Below, piece by piece: positions 17,693 to 26,676 of a stretch of DNA of 64,000 bases. How positions within the stretch are numbered: the stretch's first letter is position 1; the number at the start of each line of letters is the position of its first letter. The DNA is taken from assembly GCF_000426705.1 (NCBI RefSeq), contig NZ_KE384554.1, positions 447,480-511,479 on the forward strand. Direction: 5' to 3'. The stretch is from Spirochaeta cellobiosiphila DSM 17781. Lineage in GTDB: Bacteria > Spirochaetota > Spirochaetia > DSM-17781. The translations under genes and the position numbers were made by a program. The notes beneath the pieces were generated by a model. The model had not been told where the DNA came from. It saw nothing but the letters and a program-made list of their open reading frames with translations, and searched no databases.

Positions 17693-19204
17693 TGTTGTCA
17701 GTGGCCATCCTGGTTCATTCCCATATTGTCGATACTTAATCGCTTCCCATAAGCAATTTTTGGTAATATTAGAACCATCATAATCACTAATGGTCAGTGC
17801 AAGCTTTAATACGGAATGCACAGCCCGAGAGCTTAGACCAGTATTTTTTACCTCTGCAAAAAATACTAATTCTAACTCAGATGGGAGCTTGATATATTGG
17901 GCTATCTCTCTACTTGATAAATGGGAGTTCAACTTACCATTATTACGCCTTATCTGGCGTTTCCAGGCTGCCTTTACATTATTCTGTACTATAAGGGTAG
18001 AATCTTCTGAGGATGGTTCTTTCAATAATTCCGCCTGATTTGTAGGAGATACGGGAATTCTAATATCAATACGATCCAGGAGAGGACCTCCTAATTTTTT
18101 CCAATAGGTTTCGATCTCTCTACTTGAACAAAGACATCTTGCGTCTAGTTTGCCTAAATTCCCGCAAGGACAGGGGTTTGCTGTCAATATAAGTTGAAAA
18201 CGACTAGGGAACCAATACTCATTATCAGCTCTGGCCAAATCAACACGGCCGGATTCCAGAGGTTCTCTAAGGGCTTGTAAAAAAGAAGACTTAAATTCCG
18301 GAGCTTCATCAAGAAATAAAATACCTCTATGGGCTAATGAGACTTCTCCCGGTAATAATTCCCGACCACCTCCAATTAAACCTTCCCGGGAAGAAGTATG
18401 ATGAGGCATCCTAAAGGGGCGCCTTAGGATTAAATCATGTCTGGTATTTGATTTTAAGGAATGGATTTGTGATACTTCCAAGATCTCTGTTTTAGTCATA
18501 GAGGGAAGCAAAGCGGGTAAACGCAGGGCCGCCATTGTTTTCCCACCACCAGGGGGCCCCCATAGGAGGAGATTATGATATCCAGAGGCAGCTATGCACA
18601 TAGCTCTTTTCAAAGCCTTTTGACCATGAATATCTTCTAACAATAATTCAGGCTGACTTGGGGTATCTATTGATTTTGACCATTTAATTTTAGAATATTG
18701 ACAGTCTCTTAGTTTATTGACTACCTCCGTTAAAGAAGTACCTAAGATAATATGTTCCCCAGGAAATAAGGAGGCCTGGGATACGTTGTCAGAAGGCAAT
18801 ATTAATGTAGATATTTCATTTTGTTTTGCCATTTTTATAGCACCCAAACTGCCAGGAACAGCTCTCACAGAACCGGAGAGCTCCAATTCTCCTAGAACCA
18901 GCATACTTCTTTCTTTAACGGTAATCTGCTTTGATTCTATCAAAATGGACAATGCGATTGATAGGTCGAATCTTGATCCAAGTTTTTTTAAACTGGCTGG
19001 AGCCAGGTTAATAACAATCCGGCCTCTAGGCATTTCAAATCCTGACTTTTTAAGTGCTATTCGCACTCGTTCACGACTTTCTCTAACAGCAGCATCCGGT
19101 AAGCCTACGATATCCATACCAGGAATACCAGGACGGATGTCAACTTCTATTAATACAAGATACCCTTCATATCCAACAGGACAATGGCTATATATGGTGT
19201 TCAT
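17684..19204 (-). CDS. comM: YifB/ComM family magnesium chelatase-like AAA+ ATPase
   Basis: 506-residue ATPase of the YifB/ComM family. It has an N-terminal Lon-protease-like fold domain (EGYLVLIEVDIRPGIPGMDI, GLPDAAVRESRERV and RIVINLAPASLKK in the first 80 residues), Walker A GPPGGGKT near residue 220, Walker B GILFLDEAPEF near 295, and a C-terminal domain with SSREIAQYIKLPSE. In other bacteria ComM is a hexameric helicase driving branch migration during DNA uptake; most genomes keep one copy, so this is a core gene set between accessory ones. The length is normal. Confidence 0.95.
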   Translation of the reverse strand: MNTIYSHCPVGYEGYLVLIEVDIRPGIPGMDIVGLPDAAVRESRERVRIALKKSGFEMPRGRIVINLAPASLKKLGSRFDLSIALSILIESKQITVKERSMLVLGELELSGSVRAVPGSLGAIKMAKQNEISTLILPSDNVSQASLFPGEHIILGTSLTEVVNKLRDCQYSKIKWSKSIDTPSQPELLLEDIHGQKALKRAMCIAASGYHNLLLWGPPGGGKTMAALRLPALLPSMTKTEILEVSQIHSLKSNTRHDLILRRPFRMPHHTSSREGLIGGGRELLPGEVSLAHRGILFLDEAPEFKSSFLQALREPLESGRVDLARADNEYWFPSRFQLILTANPCPCGNLGKLDARCLCSSREIETYWKKLGGPLLDRIDIRIPVSPTNQAELLKEPSSEDSTLIVQNNVKAAWKRQIRRNNGKLNSHLSSREIAQYIKLPSELELVFFAEVKNTGLSSRAVHSVLKLALTISDYDGSNITKNCLWEAIKYRQYGNEPGWPLTTSL

Positions 19205-19236
19205 ACTAAGAGGACACTATTTTAGCCCTTATTGCT

Positions 19237-20655
19237 TCACCTTCCTCTTGTTAGTAAGTTACTAGATCTCTTAAACAGAAAGGTCACAAGAAAGCCAATA
19301 AAAATAATAAAAACAGATATGAGATAGATGTCATTAATACTTTGAATAAGGGACAGCTTATCATTGTTTATGAGGGGCATGATCTTCTTGTAATGTATGG
19401 TACGGGATGACAAAAGAGAGGTAAAGATTCCAATGGAAAAGCAACCAATACTCTGTGAAATCCAGTTATTAATAGCCGATCCATTCCCTGAGACCTTTCG
19501 ATCTAAGGAGGCCATACCAAACATGGTAGTTGTGATAAGGGCCATGGCAATTCCTATATTTCTAAAGGCCAGACTCCCCATTATATAGAGATGACTGGTT
19601 GAGATTGAAGTCTTGGATAATAAATAGGAACCAATGCACATACTTAATATTCCTATCTGAATGATCATAACAGGTTTAACTTTATTATAGATTCTACCAA
19701 TGATGATCGTTGTGATGGCCATAGCGAATGATGCTGGTAATAGCACCAACCCAGCGTGGAGAGCTGAACTACCCTGCCCATCCTGTAAGAACAGAGGTGT
19801 TAATAAAGATCCTGCATATAACCCCATGGTCACAATACCTCTCAATAACATACTTATGGAAAAGGTCGTATTTTTAAAAACACTTATATCGAGTATAGGA
19901 TAGGTAGCATATTTTTGTCGCAACATAAAAATGACGAATAACACCAAACCACCCGTTATAAAAGTAAGAAACTTTATAGAGTCCCAGCCCCATATAGAAA
20001 TATTACTAACCCCTACGAGCAATAATGTGGTAGCCATTATACTGGTTATAAAGCCAATAAGATCAAAACCTTCCGGGGGATTTAGCTTATAAAAGGGAAT
20101 GGATTTAATAACTAATAAGGTAGTTATCAAACCTATGGGAATGTTGAAGATAAAGATTGATTTCCATCCGAAGGATTCAATAAGGAATCCACTCAAGGTT
20201 GGACCAATTGCAGGAGCGATTGTAAGGGCAAAACTAACAAGACTCATGGCTAAAGCTTGACGATGCCTTTCGATAACCTGATAAATGATAGACATAGAAG
20301 CAGGCATGGCAATTCCGTTAAAAATACCCTGTAGGATACGAAAAAGAATCAGGGTTTGAATATTAGTGGCAAGGGCGCAGCCGACGGAACTTAAGGTAAA
20401 TCCTAATAAAGCCGTTACGTAAAGGTATTTGTAGCTGAACCTCTCCCCTAAGTAGCAAGTAATGGGGGCGATTATACCTGTGGCCAGCATAAATCCTGTT
20501 ATAGTCCACCTGACCATATCCAGTGAGCTGTTAAAAGCAGCCATAAAATTAGGAATCGCAATATTAACAGTACTGGTAGAAAGCTGGGTCAGCACTCCTC
20601 CTATTAATAAACTGAATATCATTAAATTCTCATTACGCTTTTGCATTTCAACCAT
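19237..20655 (-). CDS. MFS drug exporter, DHA2 (EmrB/QacA) family, 14 TM
   Basis: About 472-residue proton-driven multidrug exporter with 14 predicted helices. It has the motif A region (GERFSYKYLYVTALLGF), motif C-like SFALTIAPAIGPTLSGFL, and IPIGLITTLLVI after helix 6. The frame is open from GTG 20661, but AAGGTG (20661-20666) fits ATG 20655 at five bases. It is divergent from a PadR regulator, with two matching operators in the shared 100-base promoter region, so it is very probably PadR-repressed and drug-induced. Confidence 0.92.
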   Translation of the reverse strand: MVEMQKRNENLMIFSLLIGGVLTQLSTSTVNIAIPNFMAAFNSSLDMVRWTITGFMLATGIIAPITCYLGERFSYKYLYVTALLGFTLSSVGCALATNIQTLILFRILQGIFNGIAMPASMSIIYQVIERHRQALAMSLVSFALTIAPAIGPTLSGFLIESFGWKSIFIFNIPIGLITTLLVIKSIPFYKLNPPEGFDLIGFITSIMATTLLLVGVSNISIWGWDSIKFLTFITGGLVLFVIFMLRQKYATYPILDISVFKNTTFSISMLLRGIVTMGLYAGSLLTPLFLQDGQGSSALHAGLVLLPASFAMAITTIIIGRIYNKVKPVMIIQIGILSMCIGSYLLSKTSISTSHLYIMGSLAFRNIGIAMALITTTMFGMASLDRKVSGNGSAINNWISQSIGCFSIGIFTSLLSSRTIHYKKIMPLINNDKLSLIQSINDIYLISVFIIFIGFLVTFLFKRSSNLLTRGR

Positions 20656-20666
20656 CAACACACCTT

Positions 20667-20686
20667 ATATGTCAAAAAAGACATAT
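20667..20686. promoter_or_regulatory. PadR operator 1
   Basis: ATATGTC-AAAAAA-GACATAT, a perfect 7-bp inverted repeat containing ATGT-N8-ACAT, the PadR half-site pattern. It lies immediately upstream of the exporter's ribosome-binding site, probably within its 5' leader. Confidence 0.65.
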
Positions 20687-20710
20687 GGCGATATTATAAA
20701 AGCCATGTTA

Positions 20711-20730
20711 ATATGTCAATATATACATAT
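20711..20730. promoter_or_regulatory. PadR operator 2 overlapping the exporter -35 box
   Basis: Second ATGT-N8-ACAT dyad (ATATGTCAATATATACATAT), centred 44 bp from operator 1, about four helical turns. It contains TTGACA on the minus strand (20714-20719), a consensus -35 box for the exporter; a TATAAT (20693-20698) lies 15 bases downstream, or TAATAT at 17. Confidence 0.65.
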
Positions 20731-20755
20731 CCATGAGTAGCGAGGAATCATTGTA

Positions 20756-21319
20756 ATGAATAAATTAACCTATGGTCTTCTTAGTTTATTGGCTTCCGAA
20801 TCATTAACCGGTTATGAATTAACCTCGAGAATCAAAACCTTCTGGCACACGAATCATAGTGCTATCTACCCACTACTCACGAATATGGTAAAGAATGATT
20901 TGCTTAGTTATGTATGGATAAAACAAAAGGGAAAGCCAGATAAAAAACTTTACTCAATAACCGAACAGGGCATCACAAAATTAAAAGAATGGATACATGA
21001 TGATCTAGAGATGCCCACAAAAAAAGATGAATTAACGATGAGATTCTTTTCTATTCAGATATTGAATGATGAGGAAATACGACAATTACTGGGGAAAGCC
21101 AAACAGAGGTGCCTAACCCGCATAGATATGTATAATAAAAAACTTAGTGACTTAAAGAAGAAATTTGGAGATAAGTTTATGACTCTCAAGTCACCTAAGA
21201 TCGGATCATTCCTCTTATTGCAAAAAGGAATAAAGGATGTTGAACTGGAATTAGAATGGTGTGAATGGGTTGAAGGACTGATTTCTAAGGAGGATAAGAC
21301 TCCTATTAGGGAACTTTGA
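20756..21319 (+). CDS. PadR family transcriptional repressor
   Basis: 187 residues: winged-helix domain (YGLLSLLASESLTGYELTSR, FWHTNHSAIYPLLTNMVKND, KKLYSITEQGITKLKEW) and a C-terminal dimerisation coiled coil with MPTKKDELTMRFF, the Vir-like PadR architecture. RBS GCGAGG precedes the ATG. Divergent from the DHA2 exporter, which it should repress through the two dyads at 20667 and 20711, and probably autoregulated. Confidence 0.93.
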   Translation: MNKLTYGLLSLLASESLTGYELTSRIKTFWHTNHSAIYPLLTNMVKNDLLSYVWIKQKGKPDKKLYSITEQGITKLKEWIHDDLEMPTKKDELTMRFFSIQILNDEEIRQLLGKAKQRCLTRIDMYNKKLSDLKKKFGDKFMTLKSPKIGSFLLLQKGIKDVELELEWCEWVEGLISKEDKTPIREL

Positions 21320-21489
21320 TTATCTGAGGGAAATTCTAAATGATTAGTAAGACCGCATATAACAAGTGGGCCTCTTTCAAAATTCAATTAATTTGGTTAC
21401 TATTCCAAACTCTAGACTCTTATAATCCCCTTTTCTAAATTTATATTGTATAGGTGAGACTAGGAATAGTACTTTAAATGGGAGACTGA

Positions 21490-21819
21490 ATGATAATTAT
21501 AGATTTTTTTAATAACCTACCTACATTACTTAAGATCGCATTTTCGAATTTACTGGTAGCTAGTGTAGCTCAATTTTTGTTATTTCCCATGATCGCCAAT
21601 CTCATCAAGAAAAGATGTAGTAGTATTGGAATAGAAATGCAATCAAATCCCTATTTTAGCTTTGCAAGGCAGTCACATTTTTGGAAGGAAACTAAAGAGA
21701 TAAATTCAAGAATCAATGACATAAAGGTAACTGAGTATCTAAGATATAGGATATATTTCTGGGGATATATCATCTTGTCCTTTATTTTCTGGTGTGTAGC
21801 CCTATTTACTACGGGGTAG
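21490..21819 (+). CDS. Small membrane protein of unknown function, possibly 3'-truncated by frameshift
   Basis: 109 residues with two hydrophobic segments (about 13-35 and 85-107). Not recognised. Just before its stop a second frame opens at 21792 (MCSPIYYGVVLLLSILPLSF and on), also hydrophobic at first and then charged, running to a TGA at 21998 and continuing in the same frame to 22211. The three pieces may be one decayed gene of about 240 residues with a frameshift near 21800 and a stop at 21996. No clear RBS for the later pieces. Confidence 0.35.
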   Translation: MIIIDFFNNLPTLLKIAFSNLLVASVAQFLLFPMIANLIKKRCSSIGIEMQSNPYFSFARQSHFWKETKEINSRINDIKVTEYLRYRIYFWGYIILSFIFWCVALFTTG

Positions 21820-22211
21820 TACTCTTATTATCAATACTCCCCCTTTCCTTCTACTTCATTGACTGTGATGCTGCCGGGGAATATTATGAGAACTACAACC
21901 CCCTTCATCCCACTACAAGCGAAGAGAGTCATAAAGCCTGGTTGAGAAAAGAAATTAGCCGTAAGCTCGGAAGGAGGAGATTCCTTTACCCTTCCTGAAA
22001 TCCTTGTATCCTCAGGAGGTTATTGGCCACCGGAAGCCCCTGGGGATCGGATATGTATAAATTCAAGAACGAGGCAAAGGTCCAGGAACTATTAGAAATG
22101 TTCTACCTCAATCCTCCCCTATATAAAATGAGTAGGAATAGGCTGAAGGAGAAAAAGAAAGAGCTTATTCATAACTACCAGTCCTTTTTCCCCCTCCCGA
22201 CTATCTACTAA
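21792..22211 (+). pseudogene. Possible decayed continuation of the small membrane protein gene
   Basis: Frame 3 is open from 21792 to 22211 apart from one TGA at 21996-21998. The second part contains a charged stretch (NEAKVQELLEMFYLNPPLYK, then RLKEKKKELIHNY), which looks like a genuine C-terminus and not random sequence. AGGAGG just upstream of TTG 22023 could give an independent small protein. No family recognised. The end overlaps the converging MFS gene by four bases. Confidence 0.25.
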
Positions 22212-23434
22212 TGCCTAGACATCTGTATTTCCAGCAGATGGCCAGAGCCCCTAATATGTACCGTGCCTGCAATAAACTGACTGAGAAATCCAACAAAGCA
22301 TACGCCTATCCAACCAAAGTGCTGAAAACTTAAGGCTCCTAATAAAGAACCTAATGATCCGCCTAAAAGATAAAAGACCATATAAATAGAAGTGACACGA
22401 CTACGTGCCTCATCACTTAACTGATGGATTCTGGTCTGATTACTGACATTACAAGATTGAATCCCTAAATCAAGGAGTATGACACCAATAATGAGTCCAG
22501 AGACCTTAAATCCCCAAAAGGCAAAAACGACATAAGCAGCAATGATAACAACAATATTTATTCCCACAGTAAATCTTGGCCCCCTTTTATCCGAAAGCTT
22601 GCCTGCCAATGGTGAAAATAATGCACCTACGACTCCAACTAAACCAAATAAGCCAGCTACATCCGCCCCCATATGATAATTAGAACTTTGCAGTAAAAAT
22701 GTTAATGCTGTCCAAAAGGCACTGAATGCAAGCATACCCATAAATCCAATAATTGAGGATTCTCTCAATACTGGAAACTGCTTCAGTAAAGAGGACATTG
22801 ATTTTAGAGATTCGGTGTATTTAATATTGGAGTCTCCATATCTTTGGGGGAGAGCAAAACGTAATACCAACCAAAGCAACAACATACAACAAGCGGCTAT
22901 GGCATAAATGTTTTTCCAAACCATATATTTTCCAATGAAGCCACTAACCACTCGTGATAGTAAAATACCGATCAACAAACCACTCATTATACTCCCAATT
23001 ACCTTTCCCCTTTCCTTTGGTGATGACAGCTGTACAGCAAAAGGTATTATTAGCTGGGGAACAACAGAGCAAAAGCCAATTCCAAAAGATGCAAATAATG
23101 CTATGCTCATCGTTGGAGAGAAAAATAGTATTAACAGAAATATAAACGCCCCTGATAACATTGTCAGGATGAGTTTTCGTTTTTCCCAAATATCGGCCAT
23201 AGGCAGAATTAGCAATAACCCTAAGGCATCTCCAACTTGTGTAAAAGTAGCCATCAGACCTGAATATCCTAATCCAATATGAAAATAAGCAGCAATTTCT
23301 GCCAACAATGGCTGAACATAATATAGATTGGCGACCGTCAACCCACTAGCTATAGACATAATCAGAATTAGGGACTTATTCAAAGAATCTTTTCCAGCCA
23401 TTTTCGATTCTTGTTTGTACTCTACTCTATTCAT
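22208..23434 (-). CDS. MFS exporter, 12 TM, YgaY/YdhP-like
   Basis: 408-residue major facilitator protein with 12 predicted helices. It has ANLYYVQPLLAEIAAYF in helix 1 (a hallmark of this sub-family) and motif A as ADIWEKRKLILTM; in the second half SPLAGKLSDKRGPRFTVG repeats motif A. Members are annotated as sugar or multidrug exporters; the substrate cannot be told. It is divergent from an AraC regulator at 23580, the probable controller. Confidence 0.9.
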   Translation of the reverse strand: MNRVEYKQESKMAGKDSLNKSLILIMSIASGLTVANLYYVQPLLAEIAAYFHIGLGYSGLMATFTQVGDALGLLLILPMADIWEKRKLILTMLSGAFIFLLILFFSPTMSIALFASFGIGFCSVVPQLIIPFAVQLSSPKERGKVIGSIMSGLLIGILLSRVVSGFIGKYMVWKNIYAIAACCMLLLWLVLRFALPQRYGDSNIKYTESLKSMSSLLKQFPVLRESSIIGFMGMLAFSAFWTALTFLLQSSNYHMGADVAGLFGLVGVVGALFSPLAGKLSDKRGPRFTVGINIVVIIAAYVVFAFWGFKVSGLIIGVILLDLGIQSCNVSNQTRIHQLSDEARSRVTSIYMVFYLLGGSLGSLLGALSFQHFGWIGVCFVGFLSQFIAGTVHIRGSGHLLEIQMSRH

Positions 23435-23579
23435 TCACTCACAACTCCTTCTTAATTTTCAGAAAAAGCTTAATGAGTTTCCTAATATGGAATCCTGCCT
23501 GATGCATCCTCAGACTTGCCTATTTCTACCAAATGACCTAATCTCATGTATAAAATCCTAAAGGAGATACAAACTGGAA

Positions 23580-24491
23580 ATGATCATTCAAGAGCTGAGA
23601 AAAATGGTTTATCCCATTATTGCATCAGAATTTAATGAAGAAAGAACAAGGGTAAGCAATCTTCTTTCCCATCTTAAGTTTTCCTATCTACAACAAGAAA
23701 CGACTTTTGAGAGAATCATATATGAACCACTCATTAGCCTTATATTGCAAGGATCAAAAGAAACTATATGGAATGATAAGACTTTCAAGATAGGAACGGG
23801 GGATTGTCTATGCATCTGTCATGATATGCCTCTGATCTCCAGAGTCGTAGAATATCCCTATATGTCGATCGTTTTCCGTGTGGATATAAATATATTAAGA
23901 AGTCTGTATGATGATATAAAGGATGTTCCCTTTTCTTCCTTTGATAACAAAGCAGTTGAGGTTCATCAGCCGGATAATGAGCTCACTGATGCCTTAAAAC
24001 GCTATCTTATGCTTGCACAATCTGAGGGTGATGTAAAAATAATGGGACCTATGATTATCAAAGAAATTCATTACAGATTAATCACAGGTTCATTTGGTCC
24101 CATTTTTAGAAATTTAGTTTACTTTAACAGTAATGCAAGTACGATTTCGAGAGCCATCACCTTTATTCGAAACAACTTCAACGACCGGATAAATATGCCT
24201 GAATTAGCAGGGACTCTGGGAATGAGCTCCACCTCCTTTTATAGGCACTTTAAAAAAATCACAGCCATAAGCCCTTTACAATATCAAAAAGAGATACGCC
24301 TCATTACAGCAAGGAATTTACTGTTAATGAATGCCAAAACAGTGACAGATGTGGCTTATCAAGTAGGCTATGAAAGTCCAAATCAATTTTCCAGAGAGTA
24401 CTCTCATAAATTTGGAGTATCCCCCAAAGAAGATTTCAATAAGAATAAAATCCAAAAACAGAACTCTTTAGATATATATTCTCAAACATAA
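23580..24491 (+). CDS. AraC family regulator with AraC_N (type IV) sensor domain
   Basis: 303 residues. The N-terminal AraC_N-type cupin spans about residues 25-165 (QETTFERIIYEPLISLILQG and SKETIWNDKTFKIGTGDCL are the hallmark), and the C-terminal double HTH about residues 195-290 (MPELAGTLGMSSTSFYRHFK, then VTDVAYQVGYESPNQFSREY). Soluble, so it probably senses a small intracellular molecule. Divergent from the MFS exporter at 22208 with 145 bases between. AAAGGAG sits about 13 bases before the ATG, a long spacing, so the start is not certain. Confidence 0.9.
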   Translation: MIIQELRKMVYPIIASEFNEERTRVSNLLSHLKFSYLQQETTFERIIYEPLISLILQGSKETIWNDKTFKIGTGDCLCICHDMPLISRVVEYPYMSIVFRVDINILRSLYDDIKDVPFSSFDNKAVEVHQPDNELTDALKRYLMLAQSEGDVKIMGPMIIKEIHYRLITGSFGPIFRNLVYFNSNASTISRAITFIRNNFNDRINMPELAGTLGMSSTSFYRHFKKITAISPLQYQKEIRLITARNLLLMNAKTVTDVAYQVGYESPNQFSREYSHKFGVSPKEDFNKNKIQKQNSLDIYSQT

Positions 24492-24504
24492 TAGTTAATA
24501 GCCT

Positions 24505-25293
24505 TTACAACCAGCTTACCGTTCCTACTTTCCGGGGTGGTATCTTATAATATTTTTGATTGGTAGGTCCTAATATTAAAGCACCGCCTACGATGTATCC
24601 TTCAGGTACGCCCAAGACATCTCTTAGCTTAGGATCAGATTTACTTGCTGAGGTAACCAATCCAGCCCAGCACGCTCCCAGGTCCATGGAAGAAGCATGG
24701 AGTTCCATATATGTTAGTGCGATAGCACAATCCCCTTGGGCCCAAGTGTATTCTTCAGGACTATAAGCAACCACCAAATTAGGTCCCCCACGTAAAACGA
24801 CATCCCTGCCTTGTTCTTCCATTTTAGTATAAATGGAAAGTCGTCTTGCTTTTGAAATCCAATCAAGGGTTAATGTCCTAATTCGCTCAAGCCGATCAGC
24901 ATCTGCTATGATATTCCAACTCACCTGTTGAGAATTTGAGGCAGTAGGAGCCCTTCGTGCAACTTCCAGGAGTTGTTCAATTTGCTCTTTTGGTACAGGG
25001 GATTTCTTAAAGATTCTAACGGATCTTCTGGAACTTAGAAAATGACCGATAGATTTTGAATCAAGAGGAAGGTCATATACGGGCTTAAACTCATCCGGAG
25101 CCAACATAGAATGTTCAAAAGAGCCCTTTGAACATATTGCTACACAGTGTCCGCATAAGATACAGCTGTCTTTATCGGCTTCTACTCCATAGGGTAATTG
25201 TCCTTTGTCCTGCCTAATAATACCAACAGGACAATCCTTTACACAGGCGCCACAGTGAGTGCAGTTTTCTGAATCAATTGTTATAAATGACAT
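24505..25293 (-). CDS. Ferredoxin-nitroreductase fusion flavoprotein
   Basis: 262 residues. Two 4Fe-4S clusters at the N-terminus (CTHCGACVKDCPVG and CILCGHCVAICSKG, residues ~11-60) are followed by an FMN nitroreductase domain (SRRSVRIFKKSPVPKEQIEQ, RRAPTASNSQQVSWNII, then DLGACWAGLV). The fusion suggests electrons come from ferredoxin-type donors instead of NAD(P)H. Such proteins occur in anaerobes and reduce nitro compounds or quinones. Start ATG 25293 is preceded by GGAG. A broken HxlR regulator gene lies divergently next to it, the usual control partner for nitroreductases. Confidence 0.92.
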   Translation of the reverse strand: MSFITIDSENCTHCGACVKDCPVGIIRQDKGQLPYGVEADKDSCILCGHCVAICSKGSFEHSMLAPDEFKPVYDLPLDSKSIGHFLSSRRSVRIFKKSPVPKEQIEQLLEVARRAPTASNSQQVSWNIIADADRLERIRTLTLDWISKARRLSIYTKMEEQGRDVVLRGGPNLVVAYSPEEYTWAQGDCAIALTYMELHASSMDLGACWAGLVTSASKSDPKLRDVLGVPEGYIVGGALILGPTNQKYYKIPPRKVGTVSWL

Positions 25294-25384
25294 GGTCTGT
25301 TCTCCTTCGGAAAGTTCTTTTTTTTAAGCTTGAAAATGATCATGTCACTCTATCACATATTCGTTCTAATACTTAGTACCTAAA

Positions 25385-25570
25385 ATGTTGACTCAACAAC
25401 TTCGGGAACTTGAAGCTTCCAGATTGATTTCACGTGAGGTTTATCCAGTGGTTCCTCCCAGAACGGAATACAGTTTGACTGACTTTGGAAGAACATTATT
25501 ACCTGTATTGGATTCATTACACGAATGGGGTAAGACTCATATCTACAATGAGAAGACAGAAATAGAATGA
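25385..25570 (+). pseudogene. HxlR family regulator, N-terminal half lost
   Basis: 61 residues matching only the second half of an HxlR winged helix: MLTQQLRELEASRLISREVY followed by VVPPRTEYSLTDFGRTLLP and LDSLHEWGK. The recognition-helix start and the conserved CPV/GGKW N-terminus (about 40-45 residues) are absent, and no frame just upstream encodes them. It therefore cannot fold normally and is a remnant of the divergent regulator of the nitroreductase gene. Confidence 0.75.
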
Positions 25571-25659
25571 AAGTAGAGAGTCAAAAGACGTAAGTTTCGC
25601 TTCAAGAATCCTTTCTACAATATTGATGCTAGAATGTGCTCCTGGGACTCCTTTAGAAA

Positions 25660-25761
25660 AAGAAAGGTGGAATTAAACTCCATGTCAAACGTAATCACTC
25701 TGGCTATATTCCTTCTGCTGTAACCATGACAAAGGCTAGTGAACATGAAATTATATCATCG
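25660..25761 (+). pseudogene. IS4-type transposase fragment
   Basis: An open stretch reading KKGGIKLHVKRNHSGYIPSA followed by VTMTKASEHEI resembles the central 'KLH...DGYLP...VTDGK-H' block of IS4-family transposases. Stops lie on both sides and the rest of the element is not recognisable, apart from a possible DTDLDSYDS echo near 25835. The rest of 25571-25932 holds no other gene. Confidence 0.45.
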
Positions 25762-25932
25762 TATTTAATAGAGGTATTTATTTTGTGACTAGGTGAAAAT
25801 TTTTCTTGGAACAAGTCGATATGCCTTCATGACACAGATCTGGATAGTTATGATAGCCAAAGAAGCAAGTAGGCTGTCATGGCCAGAATATCCACCCTAT
25901 TAAAAGTAATATATTCAAGTTCAGATTTTCAA

Positions 25933-26235
25933 TCATTCAAATATAATGTTTATTTTCTTGGAAAATATCATACCCATATAATTTCCGCCTACTCTTACCC
26001 ATGCATCAGTTTTTTTCTTATACTTTGTCGATATCGAAATTTTAAAGACAAAAGAGGTGATAACACCACTAAAAAAGGGGCCCTTCCATAAATATCTATA
26101 CTCTATTTTGTCTATTATGTAATTATTATTCTTAGCCCAAATATTAATCAACTTCACAGCTGATTTTATCAGATATATATGTATAAAATAAAAAACTAAC
26201 ATTATCACAATGGTTAATATCATTTCTATATTCAA
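25933..26235 (-). CDS. Small single-TM protein of unknown function
   Basis: 100 residues: one N-terminal transmembrane helix (MILTIVIMLVFYFIHIYLI), then a basic-aromatic domain with YRYLWKGPFFSGVITSFVFK and WVRVGGNYMGMIF. Start is TTG 26235, supported by AGGGGA six bases upstream. The TTG overlaps the TGA of an upstream frameshifted gene (TTGA), suggesting former translational coupling. The WVRVGG motif resembles short membrane proteins known only as hypotheticals. No function is claimed. Confidence 0.55.
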   Translation of the reverse strand: MNIEMILTIVIMLVFYFIHIYLIKSAVKLINIWAKNNNYIIDKIEYRYLWKGPFFSGVITSFVFKISISTKYKKKTDAWVRVGGNYMGMIFSKKINIIFE

Positions 26236-26520
26236 TTTGCTTCCCCTTTAATGTCTGGATCTTCATTATTGGAACTACTTGTAAAAAAGGTTTTAAAACT
26301 ATTACCTATTTCTTCAAAAAAGATATAACCACTTTTTTAAACAAAACAGAAAGGTCAACTGGTGCTGGCGAAATTGATACACAAAGCGTAACTTGGTATA
26401 AGGGTTCCTCCAGCTCCTATTTCTCCATAAATACCCTTTTTTAGTGTGACTAAGCCCATCCTTAATAGCTTTCAATAGATTTTTACCATACTGAATAGGA
26501 TCCACATTAATAATAATGCT
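26232..26520 (-). pseudogene. Frameshifted gene of unknown function upstream of the single-TM protein
   Basis: Successive frames on the minus strand read DPIQYGKNLLKAIKDGLSHTKKG, shortened here as DPIQYGKNLLKAIKDG, then IYGEIGAGGTLIPSYALCIN, APVDLSVLFKKV and FFEEIGNSFKTFFTSSSNNE. Each switch falls in or near a run of A residues, and together they look like one former protein of about 95 residues ending in a TGA that overlaps the next start codon. No family recognised. Confidence 0.4.
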
Positions 26521-26676
26521 CTAAATCCATACCGAACCTCAACCACTATCTGTAACTACTTTTGTTGAGTTAAAATGATCCAAATGATAATAGCGTCTCT
26601 TAACCTCACCATATTTGGTATACTAGAGTCGGTAAAATTCAACTGTAGGAGAAATTCTGATTATGGAAGATCAAGT

